In this document: in pieces, positions 24,813 to 33,081 of the stretch
Layout: each line of letters begins with the position of its first letter
How positions within the stretch are numbered: position 1 is the stretch's first letter
Assembly (NCBI GenBank): GCA_963811775.1
Contig: CAWESO010000008.1
Span: 186,001 to 250,000 of the forward strand
Origin: Chersky-840 sp963811775
Lineage (GTDB): Bacteria > Actinomycetota > Acidimicrobiia > Acidimicrobiales > UBA8190
Length of the DNA stretch: 64,000 nucleotides
Reading direction: 5' to 3'
Program-made: the position numbers and the translations under genes
The notes under the pieces: model-generated
Seen by the model: the letters and a program-made list of their open reading frames with translations, nothing else
The model's database searches: none
What the model was told of the DNA's origin: nothing

Positions 24813-25919
24813 TCACCCCGGGCCCACCCGGCGCGCGGTGAACCGGGGCAGGGCGGCGGCGACCTCCTCCTCCACCGCGCCGGCGGGATCGGCGAGCGCG
24901 GCGGCCTCGCCGACGCGGTCGGTGAGGCAGCGGACCTCCACCACCGCGCCCTCCCCCGGCTCGGGACCGGCCACGGGCTCGAGGCCGCCGGGCCCGACCG
25001 CACCGGGCACGACGAGGACCGGGACCCCGGCCGCCCGGGCCCGGCCCACCACGGACCCGACCACCTTTCCGGACCACGACGAGGCGTCGAGGCGGCCCTC
25101 CCCGGTCACCACGACCTGGGCCCGGGCCAGGCGGGCCTCGAGGCCGACGGCGTCGGCCACGACCCCGAAGCCGGGCACGAGGCGCGCCCCCAACGCGGCC
25201 AGGCCCCCGGCCAGGCCCCCGGCCGCCCCCGACCCGGGCAGGGCGGTGACGTCGACGGCGTAGCGCTCGACCAGGTGGCCGGCGAAGCGCTCCAGGCGCA
25301 GCTCGAGCTCGGCCACCTGGTCCGGCGTGGCCCCCTTCTGGGGCCCGAACTCCGCGGCGGCCTGCACGAACACGGTGTCCACGTCACAGGCCACGATCAC
25401 CTCCGTGGCGCCGAGCCCCCCGGAGCGCTCGATGGCCTCGATCGCGCCCCGGCCCCCGTCGGTGGTGGCCGAGCCGCCCACCCCGACGAGCACCCGCCGG
25501 GCCCCCGCCGCCATCGCGGCCACGAGGAGCTCCCCCGTGCCGAAGGTGCTGGCCCGCACGGGGTCGTTGCCCTCGGGCCCCCCGGCGAGCGGCAGCCCCG
25601 AGGCCGCGGCCGACTCCACCACCGCCATCTCCCCGACCAGCCAGTACCGGGCCCGCACGGGCGGGCCGAGGGGACCGGTGACCGTCACGGCGCGCCACGA
25701 GCCGGCGGCGCCGCCGGGCCCGGGCGCCGCCGCCAGGACCTCGGCGAACCCCTCGCCGCCGTCGGACAAGGGACACACGTCGGTGTCCCACCCGGCCCGC
25801 ACGGCCCCCGCCGCCATCGCCGCGGCCACGGCGGGCGCGGTGGCGGTCCCCTTGAAGGCGTCGGGGGCGAGCAGCGCCAGGGGCCGGCGGGAGGCGGGAG
25901 CGTCGGGGGGGCGGACCAC
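24813..25919 (-). CDS. Glycerate kinase (GlxK/GarK type)
   Basis: Phosphorylates D-glycerate with ATP to phosphoglycerate. The 368-residue protein starts near LALLAPDAFKGTATAPAVAAAM, followed by CPLSDGGEGFAEVL, GGSATTDGG (signature GGSAT.D.G), LPGSGAAGGLAGGLAALGA and VVTGEGRLDASSWSGKV, all hallmarks of the type II glycerate kinase fold. GTG 25919 is the start just ahead of homology. Divergent from the GT20 gene by 72 bp and convergent with gpgS, so its product could feed 3-phosphoglycerate to that enzyme. Confidence 0.9.
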   Translation of the reverse strand: MVRPPDAPASRRPLALLAPDAFKGTATAPAVAAAMAAGAVRAGWDTDVCPLSDGGEGFAEVLAAAPGPGGAAGSWRAVTVTGPLGPPVRARYWLVGEMAVVESAAASGLPLAGGPEGNDPVRASTFGTGELLVAAMAAGARRVLVGVGGSATTDGGRGAIEAIERSGGLGATEVIVACDVDTVFVQAAAEFGPQKGATPDQVAELELRLERFAGHLVERYAVDVTALPGSGAAGGLAGGLAALGARLVPGFGVVADAVGLEARLARAQVVVTGEGRLDASSWSGKVVGSVVGRARAAGVPVLVVPGAVGPGGLEPVAGPEPGEGAVVEVRCLTDRVGEAAALADPAGAVEEEVAAALPRFTARRVGPG

Positions 25920-25991
25920 GGTGCCATGGTGACTCGTCGGCGTGGATTGTGCAGGCGAGGGGTAGGGTCGTCCCGGTATGGGAAGGGTCGG

Positions 25992-27375
25992 GTGCTCTTG
26001 AAGGCGGACCTGGTCATCGCCTCGAACCGGGGCCCGATGTCGTTCACGCTGGACCACGAGGGCCGACCGGTGCCGGCCGGCTCGGCCGGGGGCCTCGCCG
26101 CCGCGCTCGCACCCCCAGCTCGAGGGCAGCGGGGCCACCTGGGTGGCCTGTGCGATGTCCGACGCCGACCGCATGGCCACCGCCGAGGGGCTCATGACCG
26201 AGCGGGGCCTGCGACTGGTGACGGTGCAGCCCGACAAGGACACCTACCGCATGGCCTACGACGTGGTGTCGAACTCGACGCTGTGGTTCTTACACCACCA
26301 TCTCTTCGACCTGGCCCGGCGGCCCCGCTTCGACCACCACTGGGCCCGGGCCTGGGAGGCCTACCGGGAGTACAACGAGCTGTTCGGGTCGGTGGTGGAC
26401 GCCGCCGCGGCCGACGGCGCCACCGTGCTCGTCCAGGACTACCACCTGAGCCTGCTGCCGGGGATGCTGGCCCAGAAGCGGGCCGACCTCCACACCGTGC
26501 ACTTCACCCACACCCCCTTCGCCGCCCCCGACGCCCTGCGGGTCCTGCCCGAGGCGGTGGGGCGCGAGGTCCTCGAGGGCATGGCGGGAGCCGGCGCGGT
26601 GGGCTTCCACACGGCGCGCTGGGCAGACAGCTTCCGCAGCTGCTGCACCGAGACGGGCGTCGACGCCGGGCACATCTTCGTGTCGCCGCTCACGCCCGAC
26701 TCCGACCACCTCGTCGAGCAGGCCGCCTCGGCGGAGTGCCGGGCCGCCGGCGCCCGGCTCGACGAGCTCCTGCGGGGCCGGCGCATGGTCCTGCGCGTGG
26801 ACCGGATCGAGCCGGCCAAGAACCTCCTGCGGGGGTTCTGGGCCTTCGACGAGATGCTGCGCATGCGGCCCGAGCTGCGCGGCGAGGTCGTGCTCCTGGC
26901 CCTGGCCTACACGTCGCGCTCGACGTTGCCGGAGTACCTCGCCTACGGCGCCGAGGTGGAGCAGACCGTGCAGCGCGTCAACGACACGTGGGGCACCGAC
27001 GACTGGGCCCCGATCATCCTCGACGTCGCCGACGACCCCGGCCGGTCGGTCGCCGCGCTCATGCGCTACGACGTGCTCCTCGTGAACCCGCTTCGTGACG
27101 GCCTCAACCTGGTGGCGAAGGAAGGGCCGATCGTCAACACCACCCACGGAGTGCTGGCGCTGTCACGCGAGGCGGGCGCCTTCGCCGAATTGCACACCGA
27201 GGCGCTCGAGATCAACCCCTTCGACATCACCGGCACCGCCACGGTGCTCCTCGAGGCGCTCGACATGGCACCGGCCGAGCGGGCCCGGCGGGCCGAGGCC
27301 CTGCACGCGCTGGTGGCCAGGCGCAAGCCCGGCGACTGGCTCGCCGATCAGCTGGCCGCGGTCATCTCGGCCTGA
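25992..27375 (+). CDS. otsA: GT20 synthase: trehalose-6-phosphate synthase or relative (frameshifted near 26112)
   Basis: Makes trehalose-6-phosphate from NDP-glucose and glucose-6-phosphate, or a related glucosyl-phosphate. The N-terminus VLLKADLVIASNRGPMSFTL and SAGGLAAALAP is in frame with GTG 25992. After a C5 run at 26112-26116 the rest (LEGSGATWVACAMSDADRM onward) is one base off, so removing one C restores a 460-residue enzyme. Family motifs follow: VLVQDYHLSLLPGMLA, HFTHTPFAAPDALR, VDRIEPAKNLLRGFWAFD and NPLRDGLNLVAKE. ORF callers would start at 26143 and lose the acceptor-binding N-terminus. The phosphatase gene is convergent, 33 bp away. Confidence 0.85.
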
Positions 27376-27408
27376 TCCGCTCCTCGACCCCCGGCCCGGG
27401 GTCGCCGC

Positions 27409-28248
27409 TCAGCGACGGGCCCGCCGGGCCAACAGGCTGAAGAGGTCGAGCGCGTCGGCGGGGCCGGGCACGACGACGTCGGCAGCGGCGATGAGGTCGG
27501 GAGGCGTCTCCTCGTCCACCACGGCCATGCGCACGGTGCGGGTGCCGCGCGCCGCCAGCCGGTCGAGGGCGGCGAAGGCGGCCAGGTCGCCCTCGTCGTC
27601 GCCGGCGAAGCACGCCGCGGCCATGCCCTGGGCCACCCGCTCGACCACCGCCCCCTTGTCGATGCCCACCGGGGGCCGGAACTCCACCGCCATGCGGCCG
27701 GGCTGGCGGACGAGCCCGGTGCGCTGGGACCAGGTGCGGGCGAAGTCGAGGGCGCGCCCGCCGGCCTCGGGGGCCTGGCGCCAGTGCACCGTGACCGACA
27801 CGCCCTTGTCCTCGATCCCCACACCCTCACCGGCGAAGGTGGCCCGGGCCGCCTCGACCACCCGGGCCACCTCGGCCTGCCACGGCCCGGCCTCCGGGGC
27901 ACGGTGCACCTTGCCGTCCTCGAGCCACTCGAGCCCGTAGGCGCCGAACAGGCGCAGGCCGGGACCGGCCGTCGCCAGGCGCTGGGCCAGGAACGACACG
28001 GGCCGGCCGGAGATCACCGCCACCAGCCCGAAGCGCCGGGTCAAAGCGGCGAGGACCCCGGGCGCCTCGGGCAGGGGGTCGGCGGTGGCGGGGTCGGCCA
28101 CGATGGGCGCGAGGGTCCCGTCGAAGTCGCTGAGCACCGCACTCGACGCCGGGTCCTCGAGCAGGACGGCCAAGGGGCCGAGGGGGTCGCCGGCAATGCC
28201 GTCGTGGTCCTCGGGGCCGGGCCCGCCGCGCCCCGGGTCTGGTGCCAT
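27409..28248 (-). CDS. otsB: Trehalose-6-phosphate phosphatase (OtsB, HAD family)
   Basis: Removes phosphate from trehalose-6-phosphate or an analogous sugar phosphate. The 279-residue protein has the HAD motifs AVLSDFDGTLAPIV (nucleophile Asp), LVAVISGRP, LRLFGAYGLEWLEDG, and GDDEGDLAAFAAL for the acidic motif IV, with PVGIDKGAVVERV holding the Lys. Length is as expected. It is convergent with the GT20 synthase, which supplies its substrate. Confidence 0.92.
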   Translation of the reverse strand: MAPDPGRGGPGPEDHDGIAGDPLGPLAVLLEDPASSAVLSDFDGTLAPIVADPATADPLPEAPGVLAALTRRFGLVAVISGRPVSFLAQRLATAGPGLRLFGAYGLEWLEDGKVHRAPEAGPWQAEVARVVEAARATFAGEGVGIEDKGVSVTVHWRQAPEAGGRALDFARTWSQRTGLVRQPGRMAVEFRPPVGIDKGAVVERVAQGMAAACFAGDDEGDLAAFAALDRLAARGTRTVRMAVVDEETPPDLIAAADVVVPGPADALDLFSLLARRARR

Positions 28249-28262
28249 GGGGGCGCCGCCCG

Positions 28263-28916
28263 TCAGTTGGTCGCCGCGCTCGATGTCGTGGTGGAGCTCG
28301 ACGGCGCCAGTCGCACCAGGTCGGGGCCGGCGATGACGACGACGTTGGCGCCCGAGGTGCTCGGCACGGGGGCCACCGCGCTCGTGGGCTGGATGGTGCT
28401 GGCCGGCAGGCCGAGCGCCGCGGTCACCCGGGTGGCGGCGCTCGAGGGGCCCGACACCGCGTACACCTGGGTCCCGGTCACCTTGGTCGTGGAGTTGGTG
28501 GCCGCCAGGGTGAGAAACCCGCGCGAGCGCAGGTACGTGCTCGTCCCCCCGGCCAGATCGGTGATGCTCGTGCCGTTGGCGACGAGCACGTGGATCGAGG
28601 ACGCCCCGGGGACGATGGTCGCCACGGAGGTGGTCGTCGACCCGGCACTCGTCGTCGTGGTGGTGGCCGACGATGCCGGCGGGCTCGTCGACGCGATCGT
28701 CTTCACCCCGAGCGGCGCCCGGGTGCCCGACGGCATGAGCAGGATGCCGATGACGACGGCGATGACGACCACACCCACGCCGCGCAGATAGCCCGACGGC
28801 GCCGGCGGGCCGGCGATGTCGCGGTCACTCGTGCCCCCTGTGCCACCCCCGCCACCGGACCCCGATCCGGGCGCGCCCAGGCCCGGATAGGCCGGGTCGT
28901 CGTAGCGGTCGCTCAT
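28263..28916 (-). CDS. Membrane-anchored LytR C-terminal-domain protein
   Basis: A 217-residue protein. Residues 1-43 are a Gly/Ser/Pro-rich cytoplasmic tail; YLRGVGVVVIAVVIGILLM is a single membrane helix; a Thr/Ser-rich linker of about 40 residues follows outside; SSIHVLVANGTSITDLAGGTSTYLRSRGF begins the LytR_C domain. Such proteins sit at the cell wall with LytR-CpsA-Psr enzymes; the catalytic domain is absent here. Overlaps the DUF3263 gene by 4 bp. Confidence 0.8.
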   Translation of the reverse strand: MSDRYDDPAYPGLGAPGSGSGGGGGTGGTSDRDIAGPPAPSGYLRGVGVVVIAVVIGILLMPSGTRAPLGVKTIASTSPPASSATTTTTSAGSTTTSVATIVPGASSIHVLVANGTSITDLAGGTSTYLRSRGFLTLAATNSTTKVTGTQVYAVSGPSSAATRVTAALGLPASTIQPTSAVAPVPSTSGANVVVIAGPDLVRLAPSSSTTTSSAATN

Positions 28917-29173
28917 CGCCGGGGGTGATGCGGGGCGGCGGTCGGCTCGAACCGACCCCGCCGTTGATCGAGTCGACGGCGTCGCAGGCGCCGGACGACC
29001 AGTGGCGCGTGCTCGAGCGCGTCAGCGGTGTCGACGATCTCTCCCAAGCGGCGGTAGTAGCCGGTGGGCGACATCCCCAGGCGATTGCGGATCCCCGTGG
29101 CCTTGGCTTCGGGCCGGGTCCACCACGATTCCTCGAAGTCGAGGATCTGACGGTCCTGGTCTGTCAATCCCAT
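28913..29173 (-). CDS. DUF3263 small DNA-binding-like protein
   Basis: An 86-residue basic protein (MGLTDQDRQILDFEESWW, then RNRLGMSPTGYYRRLGEIVD) that matches DUF3263, an actinobacterial family with a helix-turn-helix look and a sigma-like recognition helix. The C-terminal Arg-rich tail may bind nucleic acid. The 4-bp overlap with the LytR_C gene is the common actinobacterial arrangement of these two families. Confidence 0.85.
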   Translation of the reverse strand: MGLTDQDRQILDFEESWWTRPEAKATGIRNRLGMSPTGYYRRLGEIVDTADALEHAPLVVRRLRRRRLDQRRGRFEPTAAPHHPRR

Positions 29174-29277
29174 CGCGAGGTCAAGCCTGCCAACGCACCG
29201 CCGCGAAGCAAGGATCCTCGCCGGCGCGCCCCTTTGCGCCCGGCCGGGCACAAGACCGGCGGTAGCGTGGCGTGCAC

Positions 29278-29350
29278 GCCGGTGTGGCGCAGTTGGAAGC
29301 GCAGACGATTTGTAATCGTCAGGTCGTGGGTTCGAGTCCCACCACCGGCT
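29278..29350 (+). tRNA. tRNA-Thr (anticodon UGU)
   Basis: Full cloverleaf: acceptor GCCGGTG pairs with CACCGGC, the anticodon arm GACGA-TTTGTAA-TCGTC shows TGT, and the T arm is GTGGG-TTCGAGT-CCCAC. 73 nt with no encoded CCA. Reads ACA and other Thr codons by wobble. Confidence 0.95.
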
Positions 29351-29423
29351 CGAGGCGCACCGCAGCTCCGGCGGCGCGTGGCGGTGCGCGTCGGCCCGGT
29401 CGATCGCACTGTTGATGGCACCG

Positions 29424-30188
29424 TCACCGCCCCCCCGACAGCGCGGCGAGTTGGTCGGACAGGCGCTGTGCGGTGTGGGCCGCGCCCCATTCCGCCGTGG
29501 CGGCTTCGTCGATGCCGGCGCCGCTGCGCATGCGCTCGAGCGCAGGCCCGCGCAGGTGCGCCTTGGCCAGCCGGAACGCCAACGGGGCTCGGGCCCCGAG
29601 CTCGGCGCCGAGCGCCACGGCACGCGCCAGCAGGGCGTCGACCGGATGCACTTCGTGCACGACGCCGTACGCCACTGCGTCGGCGGCGTCGAGCAGCCGG
29701 CCGCTGAAGACGAGGTCCTCGGTGCGCGAGCCGCACACGTGGTGCAGGATCTCGAGCGCGGCCACCGGGAACGGGACACCGACCACGAGCTCGCTGGCGC
29801 CGATGCGCGCCCCCTCGGCCAACAGCCGACGATCACACGTGCACGCCAGGATGCACCCGCCGGCCACCGCCGCGCCGTTGACCGCGGCGATGGTCGGCTT
29901 GGGGAAACCGAAGAGCCGCTCGAGCGCGCCACCCAGACCCGCCACGAGGCCGCCCACGTAGGCCGGGCCGCCCTCGAGCACGCGGCGGAGGTCCACCCCG
30001 GCCGAGAACACCCGGCCGGCACCGGTGAGGACGACCGCACCGACGGCGTCGTCGCGCTCGAGGGAATCGAGTGTGGCGCCGAGCTCGTCGAGCACCTCGA
30101 CGTCGATGGCGTTGACCTTGCCCCGTCGCAGCTCGATCACCGCCACCGCGCCCTGGCGGTCGACGCTCAGGACGGGATCCGACACCAT
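29424..30188 (-). CDS. Enoyl-CoA hydratase/isomerase (crotonase) family protein
   Basis: A 254-residue crotonase-fold protein. GAVVLTGAGRVFSAGVDLRRV supplies one oxyanion-hole segment and PTIAAVNGAAVAGGCILACTCD the second. The first catalytic Glu of true hydratases (GGxCE) is replaced by Ile (GGCIL), while the second (GASELVVGVPFP) is present. It may therefore be an isomerase, hydrolase or other crotonase rather than a standard beta-oxidation hydratase. It stands between tRNA-Thr and rlmB, without other fatty-acid genes. Confidence 0.82.
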   Translation of the reverse strand: MVSDPVLSVDRQGAVAVIELRRGKVNAIDVEVLDELGATLDSLERDDAVGAVVLTGAGRVFSAGVDLRRVLEGGPAYVGGLVAGLGGALERLFGFPKPTIAAVNGAAVAGGCILACTCDRRLLAEGARIGASELVVGVPFPVAALEILHHVCGSRTEDLVFSGRLLDAADAVAYGVVHEVHPVDALLARAVALGAELGARAPLAFRLAKAHLRGPALERMRSGAGIDEAATAEWGAAHTAQRLSDQLAALSGGR

Positions 30189-30227
30189 GGCTCACCCCCG
30201 GGCACGAGGCAGATGATCGCGCAGCGG

Positions 30228-31217
30228 CTACCCCTGGGCATCCAGACCCGTCCCCGCCCGGCCCCGGGCGAGCTCGAAGCAGGCCACCGCACCGGCCGCG
30301 GCCACGTTCAGGCTGCCCACGGAGCCGAATTGCGGGATCCCCGCCAGGACCGAGCACCGGCGCCGCGTGAGGGCGGCCAGGCCCTTGCCCTCGGCCCCCA
30401 TCACGAGCGCGACGGGCACGCCGTCCCCGAGGGACAGGTCGAACAGCGATGTCGGGGCGTCCGCCTCGAGTCCTACGGTCGTCACCCCGAGCTCGTCGAG
30501 GCGGCGCAGGGCGCTCGGCACACCGGGGGCGACGGCGAAGTCGAGGTACTCGATGGCACCGGCGGCCACCTTGGCGACCGTCGGAGTCACGTGGACGGCG
30601 CGATGGCGCGCCAGCACCACGCCCGTCACACCGGCGCACTGGGCCGTGCGCAGGAGGGCACCCACGTTGTGGGGATCGGTGACGCCGTCGAGCACCAACA
30701 AGAACGGCGCCGTCGCGCCTCGGGCCTCGCACAGCGTGTCGAGCTCGACCTCCTCGAGGGGCCGGGCCCGCGCCAGGACGCCCTGGGGGGCATCGGTGCG
30801 CGCCGCTCGGTCGAGCTTCATCTTCGGAACGAGCACGAGCCGCACGCGTCGTCGCGTCGCCAGTCGCTCGATGTCGTCGATCTGCGGAGACGGGTCGAGG
30901 TCCTCGGCCACCCAGACTTCGTGCACGGGGCGGCGGCCCGCGGCCAGGAGCTCGCGCACGGCGTGGCGGCCCTCGACCTGCTCGCCGCCGAGGCCGTGCC
31001 CGCCCGTGCCGGCATGTCCCGACGCGCCGCGTCCCGTCGGACCGCCGCGGCCCGATGGTGCCGAACGTCCCGCCGAGCCGCCGCGTCCCGCCGAGCCGCC
31101 GCGTCCCGCCGAGCCGCCGCGTCCGGCCGAAGTACCGCGTCCGCTCGGCGCGGCGCGCCGTGGCGACGCCGCGCCCTTGGGGCCGGGGCCGCGTCGTCGA
31201 CGCGGTGGACCACTCAC
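30228..31217 (-). CDS. rlmB: TrmH/SpoU-family 23S rRNA 2'-O-ribose methyltransferase (RlmB-like)
   Basis: SAM-dependent methylation of ribose in 23S rRNA. Residues 1-75 are a Gly/Arg/Ser-rich, repeat-built tail (RGGSAG units), a probable disordered RNA-binding extension. The substrate-binding domain begins GGEQVEGRHAVRELLAAGRR. The SPOUT domain has LVLDGVTDPHNVGALLRTAQ (motif 1), VALVMGAEGKGLAALTR (motif 2) and IPQFGSVGSLNVAAAGAVA (motif 3), all intact. Overlaps ispF by 4 bp, the last gene of the carD-ispD-ispF block. Confidence 0.93.
   Translation of the reverse strand: MSGPPRRRRGPGPKGAASPRRAAPSGRGTSAGRGGSAGRGGSAGRGGSAGRSAPSGRGGPTGRGASGHAGTGGHGLGGEQVEGRHAVRELLAAGRRPVHEVWVAEDLDPSPQIDDIERLATRRRVRLVLVPKMKLDRAARTDAPQGVLARARPLEEVELDTLCEARGATAPFLLVLDGVTDPHNVGALLRTAQCAGVTGVVLARHRAVHVTPTVAKVAAGAIEYLDFAVAPGVPSALRRLDELGVTTVGLEADAPTSLFDLSLGDGVPVALVMGAEGKGLAALTRRRCSVLAGIPQFGSVGSLNVAAAGAVACFELARGRAGTGLDAQG
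31068..31121. repeat. Three perfect 18-bp tandem repeats in rlmB
   Basis: Unit TCCCGCCGAGCCGCCGCG at 31068-31085, 31086-31103 and 31104-31121. In the rlmB frame each encodes a six-residue Gly/Arg/Ser/Ala unit in the N-terminal tail, so copy changes would alter tail length without a frameshift. Confidence 0.9.
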
Positions 31218-31717
31218 GCCACGACGGCGAGGAGGACGACGGCGAGACAGGCGATGCCCTCCACCCGGCCGATGGCGCCGAGGCCTTCAGCCCGTTTGGC
31301 CTTCACGCTCACCGGGGCCCCGAGCAGGTCGTGCAGGCGGCGGGCCATGTCGTCGGTGTGCTCGGCCAGCCGGGGGCGCTCGCACACCACGGTGCAGTCC
31401 GCGTTCACGAGCCCCATCCCGCGCGCCGCCACCATCGACGACACCTGGTCCAGCAGGGCCATGGAATCGGCGCCGGCCCAGACGGGATCGCTGGCCGGGA
31501 AGTGCCGGCCGAGGTCGCCGAGCCCCGCCGCCCCGAGCAGCGCCTCGGCCACGGCGTGGGCCACCACGTCGGCGTCGCTGTGGCCGGCGAGCCCCGCCGC
31601 GCCGGGGATCGTCACCCCTCCGAGCACGAGGGCCCGGCCCGGGTCCCCCGAGAAGCGGTGCACGTCGAACCCCTGCCCGATGCGCAAGGAGCTCGGCGCG
31701 GCCTCCGTCCCCGTCAC
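31214..31717 (-). CDS. ispF: 2-C-methyl-D-erythritol 2,4-cyclodiphosphate synthase (IspF)
   Basis: Fifth step of the MEP isoprenoid pathway. The 167-residue protein has the metal site GFDVHRFSG, GHSDADVVAHAVAEALLGAAG, the substrate loop GDLGRHFPASDP and CTVVCERPRLAEH, MARRLHDLLG near the end. Overlaps ispD by 4 bp upstream and rlmB by 4 bp downstream, so it is tightly coupled. Confidence 0.96.
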   Translation of the reverse strand: MTGTEAAPSSLRIGQGFDVHRFSGDPGRALVLGGVTIPGAAGLAGHSDADVVAHAVAEALLGAAGLGDLGRHFPASDPVWAGADSMALLDQVSSMVAARGMGLVNADCTVVCERPRLAEHTDDMARRLHDLLGAPVSVKAKRAEGLGAIGRVEGIACLAVVLLAVVA

Positions 31718-32343
31718 GTCGCCACCAGGGCCCGGGCCAGGTCGAGGTCCGCCGTCGTGGTCACCTTGATGTTGCGGGGGTCGCCGGGCACGATGCGTAC
31801 GGTAGCGCCGAGCGACTCCACCAGCGCGGCGTCGTCAGTGGCGTCGGACTCGCTTTCGTGGGCACGACGCAGCACGCCGGCGCGAAAAGCCTGGGGGGTC
31901 TGCACCGCCATGATCCCGTCGCGCTCCACGGTGCCGACGACGGTGCCGTCGACGACGCGCTTCAACGTGTCGACCACCGCCAACCCCGGCACGGCCGCGT
32001 CGGCGCCGCCCGTCACCGCGTCGACCACGGCTCGGAACACGTCGGGAGAAGCAAGGGGCCGGGCGCCGTCGTGGATGACGATGACCTCGGCCGAGTCGGG
32101 CACCGCACCGAGCCCCGCCCGCACCGAGGCGGCACGCGTGTCCCCGCCCGCCACCACGACATCGGCCCCCTCCACCCTGACGCGGTCACCCGCGGGCACG
32201 ACGAGCACGACCCCGTCCCCCACGGCGCGCGCCGCCTCGAGGGCCCACTGCACGAGGGGACGGTCACCGAGCACCGCGAATTGCTTGGCGGCCCCGAACC
32301 TGCTCCCGCTTCCCGCCGCGACCACGACCACCCACACCGACAC
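31714..32343 (-). CDS. ispD: 2-C-methyl-D-erythritol 4-phosphate cytidylyltransferase (IspD)
   Basis: Third step of the MEP pathway, joining CTP to methylerythritol phosphate. The 209-residue protein shows WVVVVAAGSGSRFGAAKQFAVLGDRPLVQW, VIVIHDGARPLASPD, and VQTPQAFRAGVLRRAHE, then DDAALVESLG. Complete. It follows carD by 55 bp. Confidence 0.96.
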   Translation of the reverse strand: MSVWVVVVAAGSGSRFGAAKQFAVLGDRPLVQWALEAARAVGDGVVLVVPAGDRVRVEGADVVVAGGDTRAASVRAGLGAVPDSAEVIVIHDGARPLASPDVFRAVVDAVTGGADAAVPGLAVVDTLKRVVDGTVVGTVERDGIMAVQTPQAFRAGVLRRAHESESDATDDAALVESLGATVRIVPGDPRNIKVTTTADLDLARALVAT

Positions 32344-32398
32344 GAGCTCACCTCCACGGTGCGGACCGCGCGCCGCGGAGACGGCGCGGGCCGGTGGG

Positions 32399-32875
32399 TC
32401 AGGGCAGCGCCTCGTCCAGGCGCGTCTCGGCCGCGGCTTCGTCGACGTCGAGCGCGAAGGTCAGCTCGGACACGAGGATCTGGCGCGCCCGGCTGAGCAT
32501 GCGCTTCTCGCCGGCGGAGAGCCCCTTGTCCTTGTCGCGGATCGACAGGTTCCGCACCACCTCGGCCACCTGGTAGATGTCGCCGGAACGGAGCTTCTCG
32601 GAATGGTTCTTGTAGCGACGGGACCAGTTCGTCGGCATGCGCGCCTCCTTCTTGCGCAGGACGGCGAACACCTCCTCGACCTCTTCGTCGTTGATGACCT
32701 CGCGCAGGCCCACACCCTCGGTGTTGTCGGCCGGCACCATCAGGGTCAGGTCGCCGTAGGCGAGGCGGAGCACGAGGTACTCCTTCTTCTCGCCGAAGGC
32801 CTCTTTGACCTCGCGCCGCTCCACGATCGCCGCCCCGTGATGGGGGTAGACCACCTTGTCACCGATGTCGAACAC
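32399..32875 (-). CDS. carD: CarD family transcriptional regulator
   Basis: An RNA polymerase-binding factor that stabilises open complexes, especially at rRNA promoters, essential in mycobacteria. The 158-residue protein has the RNAP-interaction Tudor-like domain FDIGDKVVYPHHGAAIVERR and the basic helical DNA-contact domain MPTNWSRRYKNHSEKLRSGD, KRMLSRARQILVSELTFAL. GTG 32875 is chosen because GGGAGAGG lies just upstream and mycobacterial CarD starts at the same point; the frame is open 18 codons further. First gene before ispD. Confidence 0.95.
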   Translation of the reverse strand: MFDIGDKVVYPHHGAAIVERREVKEAFGEKKEYLVLRLAYGDLTLMVPADNTEGVGLREVINDEEVEEVFAVLRKKEARMPTNWSRRYKNHSEKLRSGDIYQVAEVVRNLSIRDKDKGLSAGEKRMLSRARQILVSELTFALDVDEAAAETRLDEALP

Positions 32876-33081
32876 AGACCTCTCCCGGGATGGCGCGCTG
32901 ACCACAGGCTCATGGCAAGGGGCAGACATTCCATTCTACCCGAGCGGCCCCACGGCCCCCACTCCCGTGGTGGTGCGGCGGGCGGTTCTTCACGGCCTCG
33001 GCGTCGTCTCGCCACCACGGGTGCTGGGCGTCACGCCACCGACGACGACGAGGGCGGTCGATGCCCGGCGGCGGCGCCCGC

